In this document: positions 1 through 5,909 of the stretch, one piece after another
Layout: each line of letters opens with the position of its first letter
How positions within the stretch are numbered: the first letter of the stretch is position 1
NCBI GenBank assembly: GCA_013811975.1
Contig: JACCUF010000115.1
Span: forward strand, 1 to 16,868
Source: Geodermatophilaceae bacterium
GTDB lineage: Bacteria; Actinomycetota; Actinomycetes; Mycobacteriales; Geodermatophilaceae
DNA length: 16,868 nucleotides
Direction: 5' to 3'
Notes under the pieces: generated by a model
Databases searched by the model: none
What the model saw: only the letters and a program-made list of their open reading frames with translations
What the model was told of the DNA's origin: nothing
Translations under genes and position numbers: made by a program

Positions 1-177
1 CAGCCATACATCGACGTTGCCGTCGCGCAGGATCGACGCGAAGTGGCGACCACCGGTGTCGAACGCCACGCGGTCCTGCCACAGCTGGGGAGATCTCGCA
101 AGTTCGTTGACGTAGGCGAGCAGCTCGAACCGGTCGAGGGTGCGGTCCTCCGTGAGCGGGAGGGTCAGAACGGTCAT
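1..177 (-). CDS. Cysteine dioxygenase-like cupin, N-terminal fragment
   Basis: Only the first 59 codons are present; the gene runs off the left edge. The start is the ATG at 177, preceded by a good ribosome binding site (AGGAG, about 6 bases upstream). The visible protein has a helical N-terminal stretch (LAYVNELARSPQLW) followed by RHFASILRDGNVDVWL. This resembles the region just before the iron-binding cupin core of bacterial type I cysteine dioxygenases, where a pattern like 'RxY/FxxLxRD..VDVWLxxW' precedes the HDH metal motif. Family members oxidise cysteine, or related thiols, to sulfinates with a mononuclear non-haem iron. The metal ligands lie outside the window, so neither activity nor substrate can be judged. 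It starts 31 bases after the lyase homologue's stop codon and is probably the third gene of that operon. Another small cupin remains possible. Confidence 0.55.
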   Translation of the reverse strand, partial: MTVLTLPLTEDRTLDRFELLAYVNELARSPQLWQDRVAFDTGGRHFASILRDGNVDVWL

Positions 178-191
178 CGGCGGCTCCTAAT

Positions 192-232
192 CGGTTCACT
201 GAAACGCATCACTGATGCGGTTCAGTAAACCG
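192..232. promoter_or_regulatory. 41-bp near-perfect palindrome (operator or mRNA hairpin)
   Basis: The element is centred on base 212. Eighteen of 20 base pairs match; the mismatched pairs are 204/220 and 197/227. The core arms are CGCATCA and TGATGCG, flanked by CTGAA/TTCAG and CGGTT/AACCG. It covers the stop codon of the lyase homologue (209-211) and ends just before the ribosome binding site of the cupin gene. It could be an operator, for example for the nearby RpiR-type regulator, or an RNA stem-loop that tunes or partly terminates transcription before the cupin gene. There is no U-run after it in the minus direction, so it is not a classical intrinsic terminator. Confidence 0.7.
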
Positions 233-1720
233 TTTCACCGAACCTGACGTCAAGTCCAGCAGCGCATCGATGTCGCGGCCGAAGGGGCGGTCGGACGTCC
301 CGGGCGGCAATGCCGCAGCCGCCGCGTCCAGGATCCGGTGCGCGTCGGCGCCCAGGCACACCGGCCGACCTCCCAGGAGCACCGCCTGATGCACACCGAG
401 GAGCTCACATGCCAGCACCTCGGCGAGGCCGTCCAGGGCCGACCCCAGGGTTCGAGCGGACTCCATCGAGAAGCTCTGCACGTCTTCCTGACCAAGCGAT
501 GTCTCGACCGAGCCGAGGCAGGCGGGCACCGCCTCTCGACGCATTCGGTGCACCACGCCCACTGCTCGCTTGTGCACCGCCACGAGGCCCGCGTGCAATC
601 CGGGGGAGTCCGTCAGCTGCCGTGGCAGGCCGGTGACCCGGTCGTCCAGTAGTCGGTGCAGCCGAGCCGCGGAGGTCTCAGCCAGATGGCATGCCGCCAC
701 CGTCACGGCATCCAGCGTGGCGGCCAGATCGAAGCCGTCGAAGCCGGCGGAGCCCACGAAGGCGCCATCTATGAAGGCAGGGGAGTCGCTCACGCCGCCC
801 AGCGCGCGCTCGACGGCCGCATCGAGGGCCGAAGTGCACCTGGCCAGGTGGGCCAGGGCAGGCCCCAACACGCGGAACGAGAGTGGCGCCTGGAGGGCCC
901 GCGGTGCGGGGTCGAACCCGGCAACCTCGCGGATCCTTTCCAGCGCGGCGGCCAGCTCGGCGTCCCCCCGGGCGAGCAGCGGGGAGTAGGGGTCGCGGTG
1001 GGCGCCCGTGACGGCGATCCCGGTTCCCGCGACCACGGCAGCCCGGTCAGCCAGCTGCCTCGCCCGCTCCGAGGTCAGGACGGCCAGCGCACTCGTCGTC
1101 GGGACGCCCTCGAGCAGCGCCACCCCCTCCTTGACGCCGAGGGGGAACGGGCGCAGGCCCGCCGCGGCCAGTGCGTCGGCCGCTGGCCGGGCGGTCACGC
1201 CGTCGGGGGCCAGCGCCGACCCCGACCCCGTGACGAGGGCCCCAAGGTGGGCCAGGGCGATGATCTCCCCGGCCGCCCCCAGGCCGGTGGAAGGGACGGC
1301 CGGAACGACGTCGGCGTTCAGCAGCGCCGCCAACTGGCGGCACAGCCCCACGGTGACCGCGGCGTCGCCGTTGAGGAACGTCCGGAGTCGGGCAGCCAGC
1401 GCGGCGCGGGCCTGGCGCCGGGTGAGCCAGGGCGGCGAGCCGACCGCACGCCCGAGCATCAGCGTGTCCTGATGCCGTTCCCGGACCGCGGCATCGAGCT
1501 CGAGCTGGCTCTGGTCCCCCATTCCGGTAGTGACCCCGTACACCGGACCGGGCGACTCGAGTGCCGAGACGGCGGCGGCGCGGACGCTCGCCACTGCTGC
1601 GGCCAGCGGTTCGGCGATCCGGATCTGACGACCGCGCGCGACGGACCTGATCTCCACCGGGCCGAGATCTTCCGCGGCGGTCAGGACGAGCGCGCCGGGC
1701 ACCGAGTCCTCCGAGGTCAC
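209..1720 (-). CDS. Divergent HAL/PAL (aromatic amino acid lyase) homologue lacking the MIO serine
   Basis: The 503-residue protein matches the usual length and order of motifs of histidine/phenylalanine ammonia-lyases: YGVTTGMGD (61-69), the core loop TGLGAAGEIIALAH (145-158), KEGVALLEG (197-205), QAPLSFR (277-283), AGFDG (325-329) and QEDVQSFSM (411-419). Active members build the electrophilic MIO cofactor from Ala-Ser-Gly; here the triplet is Ala-Ala-Gly (149-151). By motif alignment to Pseudomonas putida HAL, His83 becomes Arg91, Asn195 becomes Glu204 and Tyr280 becomes Leu280. Tyr53, Arg283, Phe329 and Glu414 equivalents are kept (Tyr61, Arg283, Phe327, Glu412). Ordinary MIO-dependent deamination therefore looks unlikely. 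The frame is intact, so it is probably a functional protein with another role rather than a decayed gene. The GTG start overlaps the stop of the cyclodeaminase-family gene by 4 bases (GTGA), indicating translational coupling. Family is secure; function is unknown. Confidence 0.85.
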   Translation of the reverse strand: MTSEDSVPGALVLTAAEDLGPVEIRSVARGRQIRIAEPLAAAVASVRAAAVSALESPGPVYGVTTGMGDQSQLELDAAVRERHQDTLMLGRAVGSPPWLTRRQARAALAARLRTFLNGDAAVTVGLCRQLAALLNADVVPAVPSTGLGAAGEIIALAHLGALVTGSGSALAPDGVTARPAADALAAAGLRPFPLGVKEGVALLEGVPTTSALAVLTSERARQLADRAAVVAGTGIAVTGAHRDPYSPLLARGDAELAAALERIREVAGFDPAPRALQAPLSFRVLGPALAHLARCTSALDAAVERALGGVSDSPAFIDGAFVGSAGFDGFDLAATLDAVTVAACHLAETSAARLHRLLDDRVTGLPRQLTDSPGLHAGLVAVHKRAVGVVHRMRREAVPACLGSVETSLGQEDVQSFSMESARTLGSALDGLAEVLACELLGVHQAVLLGGRPVCLGADAHRILDAAAAALPPGTSDRPFGRDIDALLDLTSGSVKRFTEPHQ

Positions 1721-2730
1721 CGGTACCTGAGCATGGTGCCGACGTCCGAGGCCTCCGCCCGGGTCAGGATGAGATGGGCTAGCGCAACGTCGAGGATGGA
1801 CAAGCCCCGGTGCCAGAACAGGATTCGCTCCTCGTCTCGCTCACGCCCAGGCTTGGCGCCGCTGACGATCTCGCCGAGCTCGGCGTACAGGGACTCGCGC
1901 GTCAGCCGCCCGGTATCCACGTGCGCACGCAGCGCCCCGAACCGGCCCGACTGCGACTCGCGCCAGTCGTCGACGACGACCTTGTCCATCACGTCGAGCA
2001 GGTCGATCTCGACCGCGCTGACGGTGCCGTACGGAACCACGAAGGCGCCGCGCTGCACCGAAGCCGTAAGCAGCAGCGGCGTCGGCTCGGTGAGCCGGGA
2101 AGCCTCGACCAGGATGTCGGCGCCGTCGAAGCACTCGGCCGCGGTGTCGACCACCCGGACCGTGGTCGAGATCTCGGCACGCAGACGCTCACCGAAGGCC
2201 TCTCTCGACTCGGGCCGGGCACTGGTAACGCGGATCTCGTCCAGGTCGAAGAGGTGGTCGAGCATGGTGACATTGGAGAACGCGGTGCCTCGGGCCCCGA
2301 CGTGGCCGAGCACCCGGGAGTCCTTGCGCGCGAGGTGCTTCGCACCAACCGCAGTCATCCCCCCGGTCCTCGCCTCGGTGATGAAGGTGGCGTCCATCAC
2401 CGCAAGGGGGACGCCGTTGCACGGGTCGTACAGCGTCGCCAGCGCGAGCTCGCTGGGCAGGCCCTGTTGGTAGTTCGGCACGAAGTCGCCGACCACCTTG
2501 ACGCCACTGATGCCGCGCTCACCGAGGGTGGAGACGTGCCCGCGCAGGACATTGAAGTGCCCGATCCCGCCGTTGTCCGGCACGAGGTGCATCCGGGGCT
2601 CGAAGACCGTCCTGCCTCGCCCATGGGCGTCGACGACGGACTCGATCGCGTCGATCACCTCGGTCAGCGTGAGCTCCAGGGAGTCGACGTCGGGGCCTGA
2701 CAGGAAACGCAGCCAGAGCGCCGCCGACAT
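1717..2730 (-). CDS. Ornithine cyclodeaminase / mu-crystallin family protein
   Basis: A 337-residue protein starting MSAALWLRFLSGPDVDSLEL. It shows the family's pattern: EPRMHL (44-49, conserved Arg), GVKVVGDFVPN with the conserved catalytic-type Lys78, a hydrophobic strand ending in a YDPCNGVPLAVMDATFITEARTGG-like block (from 101; Arg121), and a Rossmann nucleotide-binding loop GHVGARGTA (142-150). Relatives use NAD(P) to cyclise ornithine to proline, or reduce/oxidise cyclic imines and other amino acids; substrate cannot be read from sequence. The loop is GARGTA rather than the common GAGVQA. The frame stays open upstream into the divergent regulator, but ATG 2730 is preferred because an AAGGG-type site lies just upstream and the family N-terminus starts here. 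It is first gene of the operon with the lyase homologue and the cupin, and is transcribed divergently from the RpiR-type regulator. Confidence 0.85.
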   Translation of the reverse strand: MSAALWLRFLSGPDVDSLELTLTEVIDAIESVVDAHGRGRTVFEPRMHLVPDNGGIGHFNVLRGHVSTLGERGISGVKVVGDFVPNYQQGLPSELALATLYDPCNGVPLAVMDATFITEARTGGMTAVGAKHLARKDSRVLGHVGARGTAFSNVTMLDHLFDLDEIRVTSARPESREAFGERLRAEISTTVRVVDTAAECFDGADILVEASRLTEPTPLLLTASVQRGAFVVPYGTVSAVEIDLLDVMDKVVVDDWRESQSGRFGALRAHVDTGRLTRESLYAELGEIVSGAKPGRERDEERILFWHRGLSILDVALAHLILTRAEASDVGTMLRYR

Positions 2731-2839
2731 TCGGACCCTTCGCTTTCGGGAGCAACTGAATCGAACAATACGAGTACCCGAAGCAATGTAACAGGGTATT
2801 CTGCCGAGCCCGGCCCCGCGAGAATCGAGAGGAAAGTCC
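2731..2839. promoter_or_regulatory. Divergent promoter region between regulator and cyclodeaminase operon
   Basis: This 109-bp gap is richer in A/T than its surroundings. It holds an inverted repeat GAGTACCC (2772-2779) / GGGTATTC (2794-2801), 7 of 8 pairs, with a 14-base spacer, and a second, partly overlapping one, GCTTTCGGG (2742-2750) / CCCGAAGC (2777-2784). Either could be the regulator's operator. A possible -10 for the regulator is TATTCT (2797-2802), which would overlap the first repeat. On the minus strand TATTGT near 2764-2769 is a possible -10 for the operon. No strong -35 is visible for either. Confidence 0.4.
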
Positions 2840-3727
2840 ATGACCCAGGTCACCGGCCGCGCCTCCGGCAGCCCGGGCGATGTCGGCGCCGCCCGCGCCC
2901 GGACCGAGGCCTGGTTGCTCGACCTCGTCCATAGCCACCGCCTTTCCCCGACCCAGCGCCGGGTCGTGCAGTCGATGCTGGACTCGATGCCCGACGTGGC
3001 CTTCATGTCCACCGTCGACGTCGCCGAGCTGGCCGGCGTGAGTCAGCCGACCGTCGTCCGGCTGGCGTCGGCCCTGGGGTTCAAGGGCTACCCGGAGTTC
3101 CGTGCGGCCGTACGCCGGCTCGCCCTCAGCTCGGACGAGCCGCTGAACGTCCCCGAGCGGCGAAGCGCCCTGGGCATCGCCCTGGCGGCCGAGCAGTCGA
3201 ACATCGCCGCCCTGGAGCGGACGCTCGACAGCGACCGCGCGGTGCGTGGCGTGGAAGCGCTCGCGGGGACGCACCCGTTGGGGATTCTCGGGATCCGGGC
3301 CTCGTCGGCACTGGCCCAGTACATGGGCTACTTCGCGTCCCGGATCATTCCGGGCGTCCGGGTCCTGACCGACGCGGGCACCTTGGACGACGACCTGTTC
3401 GAGCTGCGCGACGACGGTGCGTCCGCGCTCCTCGCCTACGTGATGCCGCGCTACCCGCTCGCCAGCGTGCTGGCGCTGCGGCACGCGCGGGAGCTCGGGA
3501 TGACCACCATCGTCGTCACTGACAGCCACCTGGTGCCCTTCAGCGACGACGCCGACGTGCTCCTCGTCGCCCCCGTCGGCGCCGACCTGATCTTCGACAC
3601 GCACGGCGCGGCGCTCACCCTTTCCACGGCGCTGCTGGACGCAGTGGCGCGACACGACCCGGTGCGTAGCCAGGCGCGCCTGGAGGCTCACGAGTTGCTC
3701 GTGGACCGCTGGGCCTTCAGCGACTAG
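2840..3727 (+). CDS. MurR/RpiR-family transcriptional regulator (HTH + SIS domain)
   Basis: A 295-residue protein. Residues about 25-95 form the RpiR-type helix-turn-helix domain: LSPTQRRVVQSMLDSM, then the recognition region STVDVAELAGVSQPTVVRLA and the typical LGFKGYPEFR ending. Residues about 145-270 form a SIS (sugar isomerase-like) domain (LGIRASSALAQYMGYF, then VTDSHLVPFSDDADVLL), which in relatives usually binds a phosphosugar but can sense other metabolites. The ATG at 2840 follows GAGAGGAAAG, a good ribosome binding site. The gene diverges from the cyclodeaminase/lyase/cupin operon, so it most likely controls that operon and perhaps itself; this is inference from position. Its stop shares CTAG with the stop of the convergent downstream gene. 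It is the only gene of the left part pointing toward the origin. Confidence 0.88.
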   Translation: MTQVTGRASGSPGDVGAARARTEAWLLDLVHSHRLSPTQRRVVQSMLDSMPDVAFMSTVDVAELAGVSQPTVVRLASALGFKGYPEFRAAVRRLALSSDEPLNVPERRSALGIALAAEQSNIAALERTLDSDRAVRGVEALAGTHPLGILGIRASSALAQYMGYFASRIIPGVRVLTDAGTLDDDLFELRDDGASALLAYVMPRYPLASVLALRHARELGMTTIVVTDSHLVPFSDDADVLLVAPVGADLIFDTHGAALTLSTALLDAVARHDPVRSQARLEAHELLVDRWAFSD

Positions 3728-4437
3728 CCGAAACTGAGTGCCGCCAGCAGGCACGAGAGCACCTGGGCGTGCTCTTCCAGCAGGTCGGGATAGTGGTTGT
3801 CAGGACGCGTGATCGCGAGATGCCCTGCGCCGTACCAGATCTCGTCACGATCCTCACTGGCCAGCAGCAGCGCACGAACCGGCTCGGCCAACAGTGAGCG
3901 GGCGATCTGGGAGTCCTCGCTGGCCAGCAGCGTCCACCGCATGTCGAAGGCCGGGTCTCCGCTGGGCAGTGCCATCATCCCGCCGGTCTTGTGTGACCAG
4001 AAGCGGGCCGGGACCAACCGCAACGTCGGCAACGGGACAAGCGATGGCGCCGCGGTAACCGCATAGCGCCGGACCCGGTCGCGGCCGCGTTCGTACACGA
4101 TTTCGAACCCCGTCATGCGCCAACTGCCGACCTGGCCGCGGACCACCCCGCGCGCCTGGTGGTAGGTGTCCAAGCGCATCGGTGCGGATGCAATCAGGTC
4201 CACCAGGGGGGCGTCCTCGGCTGAATTCCCGTCGCTCACCGACCAACCGCGACCCTGCGCCCACTCGGTCAGGGGTGGTGCCTCGGGCTGTTCGGTCCAC
4301 CAGTCCGGCGTCGAGAACAACCTGCCCCGACGACGACCCGGCGCTGGTCCCGGTCCGGCGGGGCCGGGCCCGGATTGCCAACCCGGTCCCGGGCCGAATG
4401 GTGGCTGACCGGGCCCCTGCGGCGGTTGGCTCGTCAT
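3724..4437 (-). CDS. Unrecognised protein with Pro/Gly-rich N-terminus
   Basis: A 237-residue protein I do not recognise. The first 35 residues are low-complexity Pro/Gly/Gln (MTSQPPQGPGQPPFGPGPGW), then a short basic RRRGR patch, then a folded-looking domain from about 40 with many Trp residues (DWWTEQ, WAQGRGW, GSWRMTGFEIVYERGRDRVRRY, RFWSHKTGG, MRWTLL, DEIWYGAGHLAI). There is no signal peptide and no convincing membrane segment, so it is probably cytoplasmic. Pro/Gly-rich leaders of this kind are common in actinobacterial proteins. ATG 4437 is chosen because the repeat-rich leader begins there and a purine-rich GTCGAGGAC precedes it; the open frame continues upstream to 4542 inside the methyltransferase gene. 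It begins 13 bases after the methyltransferase stop, so the two are probably co-transcribed. Its stop overlaps the convergent regulator's stop by 4 bases. Confidence 0.75.
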   Translation of the reverse strand: MTSQPPQGPGQPPFGPGPGWQSGPGPAGPGPAPGRRRGRLFSTPDWWTEQPEAPPLTEWAQGRGWSVSDGNSAEDAPLVDLIASAPMRLDTYHQARGVVRGQVGSWRMTGFEIVYERGRDRVRRYAVTAAPSLVPLPTLRLVPARFWSHKTGGMMALPSGDPAFDMRWTLLASEDSQIARSLLAEPVRALLLASEDRDEIWYGAGHLAITRPDNHYPDLLEEHAQVLSCLLAALSFG

Positions 4438-4450
4438 GTCCTCGACTCTC

Positions 4451-5260
4451 TCACGACCCCTTCGTCCCCACGCCCTTGAAGAAGGTGTAACAGAACACGC
4501 CGTCCGACTCGGTCGTTCGATGGAGGTCTCGGACACCGGCATCGAAGCTGGACGGCTCGCTGAGACCCGCCGCGATCGAGGACTCGCGAACTCCCTCGAT
4601 CATCGCGGTGAAAGTTCTTCTCGTGAAGCCATCGACCAGCGCGGGTCGGCTCGAATCCACGTACACCATCCGGGGGGAGACGCCGACCTCGTCGAAACCC
4701 GCCTCGACCATCAGCGGGTAGAGCGCTCGGCCGATCAGGGCGTTTCCACCGGCCTTCGCCTGCAACGTGATCTGACACTGGATCGCCGCCTGAGCCGCGG
4801 GGCTGTCCGGATAGTAGTAGGCAGAGCCGTGATCGCCCTCGATGACGGTGATGGTGCCGCCGGGCTTGAGCATCCGGCCGAGCGCTGCCAAGGCCGTAAC
4901 CGGGCGGGACAGGTGCTCCAGGACGAAACAGACGAAGACGTGGTCGAAGGACTCGGCGTCGAAGGGGAGATCGAAGATGTCCCCTTGCCGGAACTCCACG
5001 TTGGTTAGCCCAGCGGTGTCGCCCCGTCGCTTGGCTTCGGCTACCGACTCCGCGGAGACGTCAACCGAGGTGAATCGGGCCTCCGGGCTCCGTTGAGCCA
5101 GAGTGAGCGTCTGGGCACCTACGCCGCAGCCGGCTTCGAGCACCGTGCTCCCGCGCGGATAGGCGGTGTCGGAGTGCAGCAGATCGACCAGCGTTCCGGC
5201 CTGGTCCTGCAGGCGCTCATTCTCGCGTGGCTGATAGCCGTGTACGTAGGTGTCGCTCAT
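4451..5260 (-). CDS. Class I SAM-dependent methyltransferase
   Basis: A 269-residue protein with a complete class I methyltransferase fold: motif I VLEAGCGVGAQT (40-51) binds SAM, an acidic end of strand 2 at SVDVS (65-69), GDIFDLPF (93-100), FDHVFVCFVLEHL (105-117) and LKPGGTITVIEGDH (131-144). The substrate is unknown; a C-terminal region of about 120 residues (after YYYPD) probably shapes the acceptor site. It resembles methyltransferases of small molecules more than rRNA or DNA enzymes, but that is inference. ATG 5260 (MSDTYVHGYQ) is preferred. In-frame ATGs further upstream lie inside the two palindromes and would give repeated Met-Arg-Ile-Thr, so they look like operator sequence. No ribosome binding site is visible before 5260, so the mRNA may have a very short leader. 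It sits after dciA with its own promoter region and precedes the unrecognised 237-residue protein. Confidence 0.85.
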   Translation of the reverse strand: MSDTYVHGYQPRENERLQDQAGTLVDLLHSDTAYPRGSTVLEAGCGVGAQTLTLAQRSPEARFTSVDVSAESVAEAKRRGDTAGLTNVEFRQGDIFDLPFDAESFDHVFVCFVLEHLSRPVTALAALGRMLKPGGTITVIEGDHGSAYYYPDSPAAQAAIQCQITLQAKAGGNALIGRALYPLMVEAGFDEVGVSPRMVYVDSSRPALVDGFTRRTFTAMIEGVRESSIAAGLSEPSSFDAGVRDLHRTTESDGVFCYTFFKGVGTKGS

Positions 5261-5269
5261 TGCTGTGCA

Positions 5270-5285
5270 CGTTATGCGCATAACG
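5270..5285. promoter_or_regulatory. Palindromic operator candidate, copy 1
   Basis: A perfect 16-bp palindrome, CGTTATGCGCATAACG, lying 9 bases before the methyltransferase ATG. The CATAAC half could serve as a -10 element for a near-leaderless transcript, so a protein bound here would block transcription. It matches the core of the second copy; the centres are 42 bp apart, about four helical turns, placing both on the same face of the DNA. Confidence 0.75.
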
Positions 5286-5310
5286 GGTAACAAACCGGCC
5301 GGAGATCCTG

Positions 5311-5328
5311 ACGTTATGCGCATAACGT
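5311..5328. promoter_or_regulatory. Palindromic operator candidate, copy 2
   Basis: A perfect 18-bp palindrome, ACGTTATGCGCATAACGT, sharing the 16-bp core of the copy nearer the methyltransferase start. It is placed between the end of dciA and the methyltransferase gene. The paired, phased, perfectly symmetric sites suggest a dimeric repressor (TetR-, MarR- or PadR-like); no such regulator gene is next to it in the window. Confidence 0.75.
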
Positions 5329-5365
5329 GCGACGGGGGGCCAGTGGCCGGAGCGATGAAGCCGGG

Positions 5366-5896
5366 TCAGCCGAAAGTGTCGCGCAGGCCGCGGCCCTTGA
5401 ACCTCCGAGGACCGGCGTGTCTGGTTGGAGCGACCGGGCCCTGCACGCGGATCCGGCGAATCAGATTGCTGCCGAGTTCGGCCGCCAAGCGGGCCTGCAT
5501 CCTCGGAACGAGCAGCCGAAGCTGCGTGGCCCAGGCCGTGGTGTCGGCGATGACCAGCAACTCCCCGTCGCGCAGTTGTTCCGGCTGGCAGTGGGCGGCG
5601 ATCTGCGGTCCGACCAGTTCGGTCCAACGGCCGAACAGCGTGCCCTCCCGTGCCTGATCACCCCAGCCCCGATCGTCGACGAGCCGACCCACCAGGGATC
5701 CCAGCGGCTGCGGATCGTTCGGATCCGGGCCCGCCGAGCTCCAGTTCTCTCGGCGCCGACCGGCCACCCGCCGGGGACGCACGCCTGGGTTGGACTTCGC
5801 CGCCGTCCGAGCGGCCGCCTGCATCGCTGCCCGGGCCAGATCCCCCGGCGTCGAGGCCGCACCCCCGACACCGCCGACGGCCCCGTCCGAATTCAC
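5366..5896 (-). CDS. dciA: DciA-like protein (DUF721), replicative helicase loader/operator
   Basis: A 176-residue protein with the DUF721/DciA domain at about residues 70-150: LGSLVGRLVDDRGW, LFGRWTELVGPQIAAHCQPE, then LRDGELLVIADTTAWATQLRLL and VPRMQARLAAELG. DciA-type proteins act in loading or running the DnaB helicase in bacteria lacking DnaC/DnaI. The Gly/Ala-rich N-terminal stretch and Arg-rich linker (RPRRVAGRRR) are typical of actinobacterial members. The position right after recF is the classic one. The GTG at 5896, 13 bases after the recF stop and preceded by AGGAAGCGGGAG, is chosen; a second GTG at 5932 would overlap recF by 23 bases and is a fair alternative. The gene usually found next, gyrB, is not there. 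Confidence 0.85.
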   Translation of the reverse strand: MNSDGAVGGVGGAASTPGDLARAAMQAAARTAAKSNPGVRPRRVAGRRRENWSSAGPDPNDPQPLGSLVGRLVDDRGWGDQAREGTLFGRWTELVGPQIAAHCQPEQLRDGELLVIADTTAWATQLRLLVPRMQARLAAELGSNLIRRIRVQGPVAPTRHAGPRRFKGRGLRDTFG

Positions 5897-5909
5897 GGTC
5901 TCCCGCTTC

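Noticed and set aside
230..242. parS-like GTTTCACCGAACC next to the 41-bp palindrome
   Set aside because: Only the first half resembles parS; the second half does not, so ParB binding is not expected.
656..2473. A 605-codon open frame on the + strand
   Set aside because: It lies antisense to the lyase and cyclodeaminase genes, has an Arg/Gly/Pro/Ser-rich composition and no family motif. Long antisense frames are expected in high-GC DNA.
2731..3012. An N-terminal extension of the cyclodeaminase-family protein
   Set aside because: The extension would be antisense to the regulator's first 170 bases and has no family similarity; ATG 2730 has a ribosome binding site.
2519..3754. A 411-codon open frame on the - strand opposite the RpiR-type regulator
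   Set aside because: Its composition is that of a shadow frame (Gly/Arg/Val/Gln-rich) and it crosses the divergent promoter; the regulator on the + strand has full family motifs.
5261..5323. Upstream ATGs for the methyltransferase giving Met-Arg-Ile-Thr twice
   Set aside because: These ATGs are created by the two palindromes; the repeated peptide is a by-product of the operator sequence, and the family N-terminus begins at 5260.
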